DNA from: an uncultured Parolsenella sp.
GTDB taxonomy: Bacteria > Actinomycetota > Coriobacteriia > Coriobacteriales > Atopobiaceae
Assembly: GCA_934668375.1 (NCBI GenBank)
Contig: CAKUNF010000005.1
Coordinates: forward strand, 1 to 64,000
Direction: 5' to 3'
Length of the DNA stretch: 64,000 bases
Part shown: one piece after another, positions 32,521 through 41,060 of the stretch
How positions within the stretch are numbered: position 1 is the stretch's first letter
How the letters are laid out: every line of letters starts with the position of its first letter
Made by a program: the position numbers and the translations under genes
The notes under the pieces: model-generated
The model's input: only the letters and a program-made list of their open reading frames with translations
Told to the model about the DNA's origin: nothing
The model's database searches: none

Positions 32521-33312
32521 TCAGACGTGTGCAACGTGCGACGCGAGGAATCGCACCAGGTGGCCGGTGGCCTGATCGAGCTCGGGGCCGTCGGCAAAGC
32601 CGTGGCCGGCGCCCTCTATCACGTGGAGCTCGGCGTGGGCGTAGGCGGCCGCCGCGCGCCGGGAGTAGGAGAGGTTAACCAGCGAGTCCTCGCTACCGTG
32701 GGTGATGAGGACGTCCCGCGTGTAGGCGGTGATAGCGGCGTAGGGGTCGAGGGCAAGGGCGTCTGTGGCATAGCGGCGTCCCACGTCCATGCTGAGGCAG
32801 AAGAACGTCTCAGGCACGTCTTTGGCGCTCGCGAAGCGGGCGTGCAGGTCATCGGGGATGCAGAAGCCGGGGTAGTGCAGGGCGAGGCCGCGGATGCGCT
32901 CGGGCATGCACGCGGCCACGAGGGCGCTCACGAGCCCGCCGAAGCTCGCACCAAACAGGAAGACGTTCTCGGCGTCCACGCGCGGGTCTGCCGTGAGCAC
33001 GTCGACGACCTCGGTGAGGTCTGCGACTTCCGTGAGCACGGACATGTCGAGCGGGCTGCCCACGCTGCGGCTGCTCGTGGAGCCGCCGCGGAAGTCGAAG
33101 CAGTACAGCGCGAGGCCGGCGTGCGTGACGGCCTCGGCAAAGCGCAGGCCGCGCTCGCCGCTCGAGTCGAAGCCGTGCGAGTAGATGACGAGGGGAAGCG
33201 GCGCGCCCGGCGCGTCCGATGTGCCCGGCGTGCCTGTCGCGCCATCCGGCAACGCGAGCTTGCCGAAGATGCGGCCGTGTGGCGACTCGATGGGGTGCTC
33301 GACGATGTGCAT
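32521..33312 (-). CDS. Alpha/beta hydrolase
   Basis: A 263-residue cytoplasmic hydrolase. Oxyanion region VIYSHGFDSSGERG (about 40-53), nucleophile elbow FGASFGG (Ser at about 120), acid in THGSEDSLV and histidine in EGAGHGF form a complete catalytic triad of the dienelactone hydrolase/acyl esterase type. Substrate unknown. It may share an operon with the remnant flavodoxin gene 17 bp upstream. Confidence 0.87.
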   Translation of the reverse strand: MHIVEHPIESPHGRIFGKLALPDGATGTPGTSDAPGAPLPLVIYSHGFDSSGERGLRFAEAVTHAGLALYCFDFRGGSTSSRSVGSPLDMSVLTEVADLTEVVDVLTADPRVDAENVFLFGASFGGLVSALVAACMPERIRGLALHYPGFCIPDDLHARFASAKDVPETFFCLSMDVGRRYATDALALDPYAAITAYTRDVLITHGSEDSLVNLSYSRRAAAAYAHAELHVIEGAGHGFADGPELDQATGHLVRFLASHVAHV

Positions 33313-33329
33313 GGGACCTCCAAGGTTGG

Positions 33330-33632
33330 CTATCTAATGTCAACGAGCGCGTGCTCGAACGCACGGTTGCCATAGGCGCACAGCAGCGTGCACGCGGCTC
33401 CGTTGCCGCGAATCTGCTTGAGCCGCTCGAGCGCCACCTGGGGCGCGGTGCCCTCGAACGCGGGCATGGCGATGATGACCTTGTCGTCCGGCGCGATCTT
33501 GCAGGTGGAGAAGTCCTCCCGCGGGTTCGTGAGGTCGATGGTCTCCACGGTGTCTCCCCAGGCCTCGGCGATGACGTGTGCGGCCTTCCTCGTGCCTCCG
33601 GTGGGGCTGAACTCGATGAGGACGGTGCTCAT
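33330..33632 (-). pseudogene. Truncated flavodoxin-like protein (N-terminal part)
   Basis: One hundred residues with the flavodoxin FMN-loop FSPTGGTRKA (8-17) and the second loop TLLCAYGNRAFEHAL, as in flavodoxin-ferredoxin (EFR1-like) proteins. The frame stops at VDIR, before the last helix-strand-helix of flavodoxins and before any ferredoxin domain, so it is shorter than the family's 140-260 residues. AGGAGAGG precedes the ATG. Probably a decayed gene. Confidence 0.65.
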
Positions 33633-33699
33633 GCGTTGCTTCCTCTCCTGCGACCGTCCGGTTTCCCGCGGGCGGTGATTGGCTCCAGCATAGAGCCGC

Positions 33700-34179
33700 A
33701 TGATTGCGAGGACGATAACGGGCACGCTGGTCTGCGGAGCGGTGGACTACCGAAGAATCGCCCGCGTCTACCCGTACGCTGTGCCCTACATGCTCAAGCA
33801 GCAGAGCGGCGCCATCGTGGTCATCGCCTCGGCGGGCTCCTACACCCCGGCGGCCACGATGAGCACGTACTGCTCTTCCAAGTACGCGGTCGCCGGCCTC
33901 ACGAAGTGCGTGGCAAACGAGGTTGGCCCGTCCGGCGTGCACGTCAACTATATCTGCCCGGGCCCGGTGGACGCGGACATGATGCGCCGCATCGAGTTCG
34001 ACACGTTCGGTGACTCCATGAGCCACGAGGAGGCCGAGAAGATCTTTGCCGCCACGGCGCTCGACAAGCGCTACTGCCAGCCGGAGGAGGTCGCCTTCGC
34101 GACGCTGTACCTCGCGAGCGAGGTCTCCGCGCACACGACGGGCATGCCGATGCACCTTGACTCCATCGTTGCTGGGTAA
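33700..34179 (+). pseudogene. SDR-family oxidoreductase, C-terminal fragment
   Basis: Homology to short-chain dehydrogenases begins near 33757 (IVVIASAGSYTP, catalytic STYCSSKYAVAG with the YxxxK pair, then VNYICPGPVDADMM). The first 100 or so residues, with the TGxxxGIG cofactor-binding motif, are missing, so it cannot fold as a working SDR. The preceding 60 bp show no SDR homology in any frame I read, pointing to deletion. It lies divergently beside the truncated flavodoxin gene. Confidence 0.78.
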
Positions 34180-34204
34180 TTGCTACGCCTCATGTGGCTA
34201 GTCG

Positions 34205-34234
34205 AGCGGGGCCGTCCACCTGGATGGCCCCGCT
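34205..34234 (+). terminator. Hairpin after the SDR fragment
   Basis: A perfect 9-bp stem AGCGGGGCC/GGCCCCGCT (34205-34213 with 34226-34234), 25 bp past the stop; no T run. Confidence 0.4.
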
Positions 34235-34267
34235 GCTGTGACGAGCGACTGCGCCGTGCGAGAAGTT

Positions 34268-34324
34268 CGATTCGAACAAATCAGACGTTTTGGCGCCTTC
34301 GTGACGTGCAAAAAGTTCGAATCG
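34268..34324. repeat. Inverted repeat between SDR fragment and HAD gene
   Basis: CGATTCGAAC (34268-34277) is inverted at 34315-34324. The arms enclose AT-richer DNA. Role unknown; may add to termination. Confidence 0.45.
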
Positions 34325-34333
34325 GTGGCGGTG

Positions 34334-35161
34334 CTAGCCCCTCTCGGCCACGAGGTGTTCGAGGAGCTGGGCCACGGCGTCGTCGGCGGCATCGGGCAGG
34401 CTGAAGCGCGCGGCCGCCTTTGCCTCGGGCGTGGCGTTCGCAACGGCGTAGGAGTTGGGGACCTTCTCGAGCAGCGTGAGGTCGTTCTCGGAGTCGCCGA
34501 CGAACGCCACCTCGTCGAGCGTGATGCCCAGGCTGTCCATGAGCGCGTCGAGCGCCTCGGCCTTGCTCCATCCATGGGGAAGAACATCGAGGTAGAAGGG
34601 CGCAGGCGCGGGAAAGTCGAGCTCGGGGCACGCCTGGCGGCATTGCTCGCGCAGCTGCTCGAGCGGCGCGTGGTCGACGTTGACGTAGAAGCCGGCGGTT
34701 GTGACGTCGAGCTCGGGCACGCGCGGCTCGGGAGTCATGGTGCGTCCGGACTCGCGCACGGCCCGCATGGCGAGCTCGTCTCCCGGCTCGATGCCGCACA
34801 CGATGCGTCGGCAGGCGGTGCCGGTGGCGTCCGTGTCTGCCACGAGCCACAGAGACGAGCCTTCGCGGGGGCGAACGAGCTGCTCGAGACGCTCGAGCGA
34901 GCCATGCGAGAACGTCTTGCGCAGCACGAGCTCGCCGTGCGCGAACACCTTCTTGCCGTTCGACATGATGCCGCTCGCCAGGCAGCTCGCGTCGCCGCCG
35001 AACGGCTCGAGCAGGTTGATGTAGTCGCGCCCGCTGGCGGGGCCGAACGCGATGCCCGCCTCCTGGGCGGCGCGGATCGCGCGATGCGTGCGTTGCGAGA
35101 TCGTGCGCGCCCCGAAGGGCAGCAGCGTTCCGTCCATGTCTGCGAGCACGAGCTTGATCAT
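34334..35161 (-). CDS. Cof-type HAD-family phosphatase
   Basis: A 275-residue hydrolase. The nucleophile motif LVLADMDGTLLP (Asp at 8 and 10), the TGTACRR cap region and the last motif FVGDSENDLTLL identify the Cof/IIB subgroup, which removes phosphate from sugar phosphates or cofactors. AAGGAGT precedes the ATG and sets the start. Substrate unknown; the neighbourhood is carbohydrate metabolism. Confidence 0.88.
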   Translation of the reverse strand: MIKLVLADMDGTLLPFGARTISQRTHRAIRAAQEAGIAFGPASGRDYINLLEPFGGDASCLASGIMSNGKKVFAHGELVLRKTFSHGSLERLEQLVRPREGSSLWLVADTDATGTACRRIVCGIEPGDELAMRAVRESGRTMTPEPRVPELDVTTAGFYVNVDHAPLEQLREQCRQACPELDFPAPAPFYLDVLPHGWSKAEALDALMDSLGITLDEVAFVGDSENDLTLLEKVPNSYAVANATPEAKAAARFSLPDAADDAVAQLLEHLVAERG

Positions 35162-35206
35162 GCGAGACTCCTTGGTGTGGCGGGTGCGTGGCGCCGGGTC
35201 GAGAAT

Positions 35207-35270
35207 GGCCGTCCGTTCCCGACGTATTTTGTCGCTTCTCGGGCCGAGAAACACGTTAAATCCGGACGGC
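35207..35270. repeat. Diverged relative of the 71-bp hairpin repeat
   Basis: GGCCGTCCG at the left and CCGGACGGC at the right form the outer stem. The inner stretch TCTCGGGCC...GAGAAACACG follows the same order as the copies at 30636 and 31347. It lies in the promoter region of the HAD gene. Confidence 0.5.
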
Positions 35271-35327
35271 GAACTTCGCGTGTTGCCATTGCTGGGGTGA
35301 ATGTGCGCGATGGATGAGTTGGCGCCG

Positions 35328-36251
35328 CTAGCCCATCGCGCCCGTGGCGAGCACGATGCCCGTCATGGCCACAACGGCCACGACCACGCTGATGGCGTTG
35401 GCGAAGCCGGCGAGTCCGTGGTCGCCGTGGCACCACATCGTGAACACGGGGCCCATGGCGCCCACCGGCGCCCAGACGGCCATGCACACGATGACCTTCA
35501 CGCTCGGAGCAAATGGCAGCGCCAGCAGCACGATGGCCGTGAACAGCACGTTGAACGCGAGCCTCGCGGAGAGCAGCCTCGCCAGACGCCCCGCCTTCTG
35601 CGCGTCCACGTGCAGGTTCGTCACGAGCCCGAGCATGAACATCGCGAGGAAGGCGTTGGCGTTGGCCATGGGCTCGGTGAACTGCACCACGGCCGCGGGC
35701 ACGGGGATGCGCAGCAGCGCCATCGTCACGAGCACGAGATACGCGTCCACCGTCACCGAGGAGAACAGGCGCTTGGCGGCGAGCCTCACGGGGTGCTCCA
35801 CGGGCTGCTCGCTGGCGATGACGCTCGTGAGCGCGTACGTGCCGCCGCTCATCATGAGCGAGTTGCCGGCGTCGAACAGGCACACGGCCACGGCCTGGGC
35901 CGGCGGGAAGAACGCCTGGACGAACGGCAGCGCAAAGCAGCCGATGTTGTAGCCGCAGATGTTGCACAGGTAGTAGACGCGCGCGGCGCGCTCGCTGTGA
36001 CGCGTGGCCACGAGCATGGCCCCGTACGCCGCGAAGTTGAACGCCGCTGCCACCACGAACAGCCACAGCAGGTCGAGCGTGAACTCGGCCGCGCCAAACG
36101 CGTGGATGACGGCGCATGGCAACGTGAGGTTGAACACGATCTTGGAGAGCACGTTGCCCGTGCCGCGTCCGAGCTTGCCCGAGCGGCCGGCGTAGTAGCC
36201 GGCAACGATGATGCTCACGAACGCCGCGACCTTGACGAGTACGTCTGCCAC
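35328..36251 (-). CDS. AEC-family transporter (auxin efflux carrier-like)
   Basis: A 307-residue membrane protein with about ten hydrophobic segments. The N-terminal part has IVAGYYAGRSGKL and SKIVFNLTLPCAVI, with Asn/Pro in membrane segments as in AEC carriers; the second half repeats the layout (FMLGLVTNLHV, WAPVGAMGPVFTMW). Family members export or exchange small organic anions such as malate. The GTG start after GGGAAG is preferred to upstream frames with no ribosome site. It is divergent from a LacI-type regulator, which probably controls it. Confidence 0.8.
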   Translation of the reverse strand: MADVLVKVAAFVSIIVAGYYAGRSGKLGRGTGNVLSKIVFNLTLPCAVIHAFGAAEFTLDLLWLFVVAAAFNFAAYGAMLVATRHSERAARVYYLCNICGYNIGCFALPFVQAFFPPAQAVAVCLFDAGNSLMMSGGTYALTSVIASEQPVEHPVRLAAKRLFSSVTVDAYLVLVTMALLRIPVPAAVVQFTEPMANANAFLAMFMLGLVTNLHVDAQKAGRLARLLSARLAFNVLFTAIVLLALPFAPSVKVIVCMAVWAPVGAMGPVFTMWCHGDHGLAGFANAISVVVAVVAMTGIVLATGAMG

Positions 36252-36274
36252 GTTGGGACTTCCCTTCTCGCACC

Positions 36275-36297
36275 GCGCCACGGCAATACCGTGGCGC
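36275..36297. promoter_or_regulatory. Palindrome in the AEC/LacI divergent promoter region
   Basis: A perfect inverted repeat GCGCCACGG/CCGTGGCGC with a 5-nt centre (36275-36297), midway between the two starts. It suits an operator for the LacI regulator; other examples would be needed to be sure. Confidence 0.45.
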
Positions 36298-36342
36298 TCG
36301 ATGCCATAATTGCTACCAAACACTACAGCGGAACGGACGAGC

Positions 36343-37473
36343 ATGACGACGAGCACCGAAAACGCGCCGACGACCCGCGTGACGATGAAGGACATCGCGG
36401 GGCGTCTCGGCGTGTCCATCAACACGGTCCACAAAGCCATCGCGGGCAAGCCCGGCCTGAGCGATGCCCTGCGTGCCAAGATCCTTGCCACGGCGTCGGA
36501 CATGGGCTATCGCAGAAACGAGGGCGCCTCCAACCTCAGCCGCAAGGACGTCCGGCTCGTCGCCTGCCTGCCGTCGCCGCAGCGCGAGGGCAGCTACTTC
36601 TACGCCTATCTGTGGGAGGGCTGCCGGCGCTTCGCCGCTGAGTCGCGAGACTCCGGCATCGCGTTCGAGCCTGTCGAGTTCGACCTGGGCGGCTACGCGG
36701 ATGCGCTGCGGGCGATTGCGTCGCGTGTCGAGGCGGGCGAGGACGTCGGCGGGCTCCTCGCGTTCGCGCCCACGACGGACGAGGAGCGCTCCCTGCTCAC
36801 GGGCCTGGCCGAGGCGGGTGTGTCCGTGCTGCTGCTCGACGGCGACTGTGCCGCCGTGGGGCGCATCGGCGCCGTCATCTCTGACTATCGGGCCGCCGGC
36901 CAGCTCATGGCCGAGCAGGCCGCGAACCTGCTCGCGTGCGCCGAGGAGCCCTGCGTGATCCTGCTCTCGGGAGACGCGAGCACGGACTCCCACCGCCTCG
37001 TGGCGCGGGCGTTCACGGAGGCGCTCGCGGCCGAGAGGCCCGGCGTGCGCGTCGTCGACCTGCCGGGCGCGCATGCCAGGACGCTCGAGCTCGAGATTGC
37101 GCTCGAGACGGCCCTGGGGTGCGAGGGCGCGCAGCTCGTGTGCAGCGTCTCTGCCGTGGGCACGGAGGCCATCGTGGAGGTGCTGGGGCATGAGGACGTG
37201 CCCGCCGTTCGCGCCATAGGCAACGACCTGTTCCCCGAGAGCGTCGGGGCGCTGCGCGCAGGGCTGCTCACGAACCTCGTGTACAAGGATCCGGTGGGCA
37301 TGGCGTATCGCGCCGCGCAGACGCTCGGGGATCACCTGCTGTGGGGCAAGGCGCCTGCCGAGGATGTCCAGATGGGGCCCGTGCAGCTCGTGTTCCGCAG
37401 CAACCTGGCACAGTACTGCGCCGCCGCGGGCGTGGAGGATACGCGGGCGGCGGCGCACGCGGCGCGCGGGTAG
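36343..37473 (+). CDS. LacI-family transcriptional regulator
   Basis: A 376-residue regulator. The N-terminal helix-turn-helix and hinge helix (TMKDIAGRLGVSINTVHKAIAG, then IATASDMGYRRN-like residues) are followed by a periplasmic-binding-protein fold (about 68-350). The recognition helix has INTVHKAI where LacI has VSTVSRVL. A longer TTG start exists at 36310, but the ATG is the usual length. Its effector is probably a sugar or sugar phosphate; the divergent AEC carrier is the nearest target. Confidence 0.88.
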   Translation: MTTSTENAPTTRVTMKDIAGRLGVSINTVHKAIAGKPGLSDALRAKILATASDMGYRRNEGASNLSRKDVRLVACLPSPQREGSYFYAYLWEGCRRFAAESRDSGIAFEPVEFDLGGYADALRAIASRVEAGEDVGGLLAFAPTTDEERSLLTGLAEAGVSVLLLDGDCAAVGRIGAVISDYRAAGQLMAEQAANLLACAEEPCVILLSGDASTDSHRLVARAFTEALAAERPGVRVVDLPGAHARTLELEIALETALGCEGAQLVCSVSAVGTEAIVEVLGHEDVPAVRAIGNDLFPESVGALRAGLLTNLVYKDPVGMAYRAAQTLGDHLLWGKAPAEDVQMGPVQLVFRSNLAQYCAAAGVEDTRAAAHAARG

Positions 37474-37540
37474 GACCCGCGGCCACGCTGGGAACGGGCG
37501 TGCGGGACTCACGGCCGTGCCCAGCAATACGGAGGGTTCG

Positions 37541-38698
37541 CTAGGCATAGATCTTGTGGTAGATGGCCTTCATGTCTTCCTGCGTCACGGGCTTGATCGT
37601 GTTCGCGGGGCTGCCTGAGGCCTCGGCGTCGGCGGCCATCTTGTCGATGGCGGCGATGAACTCATCGCGCCCCACGCCAAACTCGGCGAGCGTGGGGATG
37701 CCCACGGTGCCGAGAAGCTCGTGGATGGCGGCCATGAGGTCGCGGGCGGCCTGCTCGTCATTCTCGGCATGGCTCAGGCCGCAGTAGCGAGCGACCTCGG
37801 CGAACTCGGGGTAGGCGCCGTCGAGCGCAAAGTCGAAGCAGGCCTCCATGAGCATGGCGTTGGACAGGCCGTGCGGCACGTGGAAGAGCGCCCCGATGGG
37901 GCGGCTCATCCCGTGGATGATCGTGACGGAGGAGTTGTTGAACGCGATGCCCGCCTCCGTGGCGGCGATTGACATCTGAGTGCGCGCCTCGACGTTGCCG
38001 GGCTCGGCCACGCACGTGGCGAGGTTGGCGAAGATGCGCTTGGCCGCGGACAGTGAGAAGGTGCGCGAGAGCGGCTGGGCCTTTCTCGAGGTGAACGACT
38101 CGATTGCGTGGCACAGCGCGTCCACGCCCGTGGCGGCCGTGACGCTCGCGGGGGCTGTGAGCGTGAACACCGGGTCCACGATGGCGAGCTCTGGGATGAG
38201 CGGGGCGCCGGCGATGAGCATCTTCACGTCGTGGGTGGTGTCCGTGATGATCGTGAACTGCGTGGCCTCCGAGCCCGTGCCCGCTGTGGTGGGAATGGCC
38301 ACCATCGGGCAGACGGGGCCGGCGTAGGGCTTGCCCATGAACGAGGCGATGGGTGCGTCCGCGGCCGCGCACATGGCGATGGCCTTCATCGTGTCGATGG
38401 GGCTGCCGCCGCCCAGGGCGATCATGAAGTCGCAGTCCTCGGACGCGTAGAGCTCGACGCCGCGCTCGACCATGCGGTCGATGGGCTCGGAGTTGACCTC
38501 GTCGTAGACGTGGTAGGAGACGCCGGCAGCGTCGAGCACGTCCGTGACGCGTGCGAGGTTGCCGAGCTTGACCATGACGGCGTCCGTGACGATGAGGGCG
38601 CGCGTGCCCATGTGCGCGAGGCGCTCCGCCGCGCTTGCGAGCGCTCCCTCTCCGTAGACGATGCGGTGTGGGGTGACAAACGATGATGCGGTGCTCAT
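37541..38698 (-). CDS. Iron-containing alcohol dehydrogenase
   Basis: A 385-residue group III alcohol dehydrogenase. The NAD-binding GGGSPIDTMK (about 97-106), PTTAGTGSEAT (about 138-148) and metal-binding HGMSRPIGALFHVPHGLSNA (His residues) are all present, with the Asp and first His of the metal site in DALCHAIES. Relatives include FucO-type lactaldehyde reductase and 1,3-propanediol dehydrogenase. It is last in a minus-strand run with transketolase and an IolC-like kinase, and may reduce an aldehyde made by that pathway. Confidence 0.88.
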   Translation of the reverse strand: MSTASSFVTPHRIVYGEGALASAAERLAHMGTRALIVTDAVMVKLGNLARVTDVLDAAGVSYHVYDEVNSEPIDRMVERGVELYASEDCDFMIALGGGSPIDTMKAIAMCAAADAPIASFMGKPYAGPVCPMVAIPTTAGTGSEATQFTIITDTTHDVKMLIAGAPLIPELAIVDPVFTLTAPASVTAATGVDALCHAIESFTSRKAQPLSRTFSLSAAKRIFANLATCVAEPGNVEARTQMSIAATEAGIAFNNSSVTIIHGMSRPIGALFHVPHGLSNAMLMEACFDFALDGAYPEFAEVARYCGLSHAENDEQAARDLMAAIHELLGTVGIPTLAEFGVGRDEFIAAIDKMAADAEASGSPANTIKPVTQEDMKAIYHKIYA

Positions 38699-38713
38699 GT
38701 GAATCCTTTCAGG

Positions 38714-38748
38714 AAAGGAGACAAAGGGACTGTCCCCTTGTCTCCTTT
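38714..38748. repeat. Palindrome of the AAAGGAGACAA type
   Basis: Arms AAAGGAGACAA (38714-38724) and TTGTCTCCTTT (38738-38748) with core AGGGACTGTCCCC. It has the same architecture (GACA...TGTCCCC...TGTC) as the other short palindromes but different arms. It stands between two genes of the minus-strand run. Confidence 0.7.
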
Positions 38749-38754
38749 TGTCTT

Positions 38755-39006
38755 CTACTTGCGGGTCATCTGGGCCTTGATGGCGGAGAAGGTCTTCTCG
38801 ACGTCCGCCTCGGAGAGCGTGCCGTCGAGGGCCTTGAGCCACGCGACGATCTCGCTTGCGTGGATGGCCGGGACCGAGCAGCTCACATTCGCGAGGTCGG
38901 CGCCGTCGTCGAACACGATGACGTTCGCGAGCTTTGCGCCGCCGAGCGCCTTGCCGCCCATCACGACGAGGAACACGGCGCACAGGGCAACGAGAAGCTC
39001 CGTCAT
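38755..39006 (-). CDS. Small protein with N-terminal membrane segment
   Basis: An 83-residue protein. A hydrophobic start (MTELLVALCAVFLVVMGG) is followed by a soluble part with FDDGADLANVSCSVPA and a lysine-rich end. No family recognised. The start overlaps the IolC-like gene stop (ATGA), showing coupling with that gene. Confidence 0.55.
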   Translation of the reverse strand: MTELLVALCAVFLVVMGGKALGGAKLANVIVFDDGADLANVSCSVPAIHASEIVAWLKALDGTLSEADVEKTFSAIKAQMTRK

Positions 39007-40037
39007 GCGCGCGCCACCATCTCTCCGTAACTGGCCTTCTCCTCGGCGATGAACGCGCGGACCTCGTCGGGTCCGGGCAGGGCGTCGGAGCAGTTGTTGG
39101 CGCGGACCATCATGGACGCCTCGGCCGAGCCAAACTCGAGGCAGTCCTGGATGTCCCAGCCCTGGAACAGTCCATACAGGAAGCCCGAGCCATAGCCGTC
39201 TCCGCCTCCGAAGCCCTTGCGCGCCGTGACGGGGAAGGGCTTGATGGAGAACTTCTCGCCGTCGTCGCAGTAGGCCGTGGAGCCCTCCATGCCGTGCTTG
39301 ATGACGACGATCTTGGCATTGCGCTGCTGCCAGTAGGCGGCGCTCTGCTCGTCGGTCATGCCGGGGTGGATGAGGGCCTCCGTGAGGTCGAACTCCTCGC
39401 GGCTGCCCATGATGATGTCGGCGAGACGCGCGACGTAGGAGTAGTAGATGGAGATCTCGTCGGCGTTGTTCCAGTTGTAGGCGCGGTAATCGATGTCGAA
39501 CACGACGGGCGTGCCCACCTGGCGCGCCACGAGCACGGCCTTGATGGCGGCCTCGCGGCTCGGGCTCTCGGCAAGCGCCGTGCCGGAGATGAGCAACAGC
39601 TTGGCGGAGGCGATGTAGTCCGGGTCGATGTCGTCCACGGAAAGCTGCAGGTCGGCGATGCAGTTGCGGTACATGAGGATGTGGCTCTCCGAGGGGGAGA
39701 GCATCTCCGTGAACGTGAGGCCGATCTTCTCGCCGTTTTTGCAGCGCGTGACGTGACTCGTGTCGATGCCCTGCGCGTCGAAGTACTCGGTGACGAAGTC
39801 GCCGAACTGGTCGTCGGACACCTTGCCGATAAATCCCGCCTTGAGGCCGTGGTGCGTGACGCCCACGGCGATGTTGGCCGGGGATCCGCCCACGTACTTC
39901 TCGAAGTAGTGGACGTCCTTGAGCGGCTTGAACTCCTCCTTGACGGAGTCCGAGTAGGCGGGGTTGAAGTCGATGGCGATGCGGCCGAGCAGGACGACGT
40001 CGAGCGGGCGGGTCTCATCGAACTCGATGTAGGACAT
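39003..40037 (-). CDS. IolC-like PfkB-family sugar kinase
   Basis: A 344-residue PfkB/ribokinase-fold kinase. An early Gly pair KYVGGSPANIAVG (about 49) and the catalytic region GFGGGDGYGSGFLYG (about 281-295, Asp base, GGGD in place of the usual GAGD) match 5-dehydro-2-deoxygluconokinase (IolC). That enzyme phosphorylates the inositol intermediate DKG. No other inositol genes are in the window, although a class II aldolase like IolJ lies at 43295. GAAGGGAA precedes the ATG. Another ketose or gluconate-type substrate is possible. Confidence 0.75.
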   Translation of the reverse strand: MSYIEFDETRPLDVVLLGRIAIDFNPAYSDSVKEEFKPLKDVHYFEKYVGGSPANIAVGVTHHGLKAGFIGKVSDDQFGDFVTEYFDAQGIDTSHVTRCKNGEKIGLTFTEMLSPSESHILMYRNCIADLQLSVDDIDPDYIASAKLLLISGTALAESPSREAAIKAVLVARQVGTPVVFDIDYRAYNWNNADEISIYYSYVARLADIIMGSREEFDLTEALIHPGMTDEQSAAYWQQRNAKIVVIKHGMEGSTAYCDDGEKFSIKPFPVTARKGFGGGDGYGSGFLYGLFQGWDIQDCLEFGSAEASMMVRANNCSDALPGPDEVRAFIAEEKASYGEMVARA

Positions 40038-40112
40038 GGTGTTCCCTTCGTTGGGGCTGGTCTCGGACAACGAATCTTGGCTGCGTTGTCTGGCTTTGCT
40101 GACTTTTGGCGA

Positions 40113-41060
40113 CTAGAGCAGCTCTTCCATCGCGGCTGCAAGACCGTCGGCGTCGTAGCCGTTGACGTGGTAGAGGTAGGCGGGCGTGGCAACGGGCACG
40201 TACTCGTCGGGACAGCCCAGCATCTTGAGCTTGCACGAGACGCCCGCCCGTGCCATGACGGCCGCCACCTGGTAACCGAGCCCGCCGCGGATGTTGGCGT
40301 CTTGCGCTATGACGACGTGTCCGCATGCCACGGCGTCGAGTACGGCCTCCTCATCGAGCGGCCTCACGCTCGCAAGGTCAACGACGCGTGCCTGTACACC
40401 GCACTCGTCGGCCAGACGATCGGCGGCCGCGAGCGCCGCCTCGACGCACGGACCGCTCACGAGAAAGGCACCGTCTCTCCCATCTCGCAGCACGCGTGCC
40501 CGTCCGAACTCGAATGGCATGCCGTCTGGTAGCACGCGCCCCTGGCTCTCCCGGCTCGTTCGCAGATAGAGCGGTCCATCGAGTGAAAGTGACGCCTCGA
40601 GAATCGCCGCGGCGTCGTAGGGATCTGCGCCCTCGGCGAGCGTCATCCCGCTGATGGAGCAGAGAATCCCCACGTCCTCCAGCGCGCAGTGCGTGGCGCC
40701 CATGACGCCCGCACTGTAGCCGGCGTTGGCACCCACGAAGCGCACGGGCAGGCCTGGGTAGCACACGTCGGTGCGAATCTGCTCGATGGCACGCATGGAG
40801 AGAAACGGCCCGAACGTGAAGCAGAACGGCATGAAGCCCTCTGCGGCAAGTCCCGCCGCAAAGCTCACCATCTGCTGCTCGGCTATCCCGACGTTAAAGC
40901 AGCGCGCGGGATAGCGCTCGGCAAACTCGTCGAGTGCCGAGGAGCGCGTGAGGTCGGCGTTCACGACGACAACCCGCTCGTCCATCTCGGCGAGCTCGAG
41001 CATCTCTGCCCCGATGGCCTCCTTGGCGGTCGTTTTCTCCGTCACGTCAAGAGTCGCCAT
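40113..41060 (-). CDS. Transketolase, C-terminal subunit
   Basis: A 315-residue subunit with the pyrimidine-binding domain (VNADLTRSS, FNVGIAEQQMVSFAAG with the catalytic Glu) and the transketolase C-terminal domain (from about 190). Pairs with the N-terminal subunit encoded immediately upstream (TAATG overlap) to form one TPP-dependent enzyme of the non-oxidative pentose phosphate pathway. Split transketolases are common in bacterial sugar operons. Confidence 0.9.
   Translation of the reverse strand: MATLDVTEKTTAKEAIGAEMLELAEMDERVVVVNADLTRSSALDEFAERYPARCFNVGIAEQQMVSFAAGLAAEGFMPFCFTFGPFLSMRAIEQIRTDVCYPGLPVRFVGANAGYSAGVMGATHCALEDVGILCSISGMTLAEGADPYDAAAILEASLSLDGPLYLRTSRESQGRVLPDGMPFEFGRARVLRDGRDGAFLVSGPCVEAALAAADRLADECGVQARVVDLASVRPLDEEAVLDAVACGHVVIAQDANIRGGLGYQVAAVMARAGVSCKLKMLGCPDEYVPVATPAYLYHVNGYDADGLAAAMEELL

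Noticed and set aside
35301..36641. Plus-strand open frame of 446 codons opposite the AEC transporter
   Set aside because: Composition is His/Glu/Arg-rich as expected of a shadow, while the minus strand shows ten membrane segments.
39003..40037. Part of a myo-inositol operon
   Set aside because: Only the kinase resembles iol genes; no inositol dehydrogenase, IolD, IolE or IolB was found in the window, so the iol label is kept tentative.
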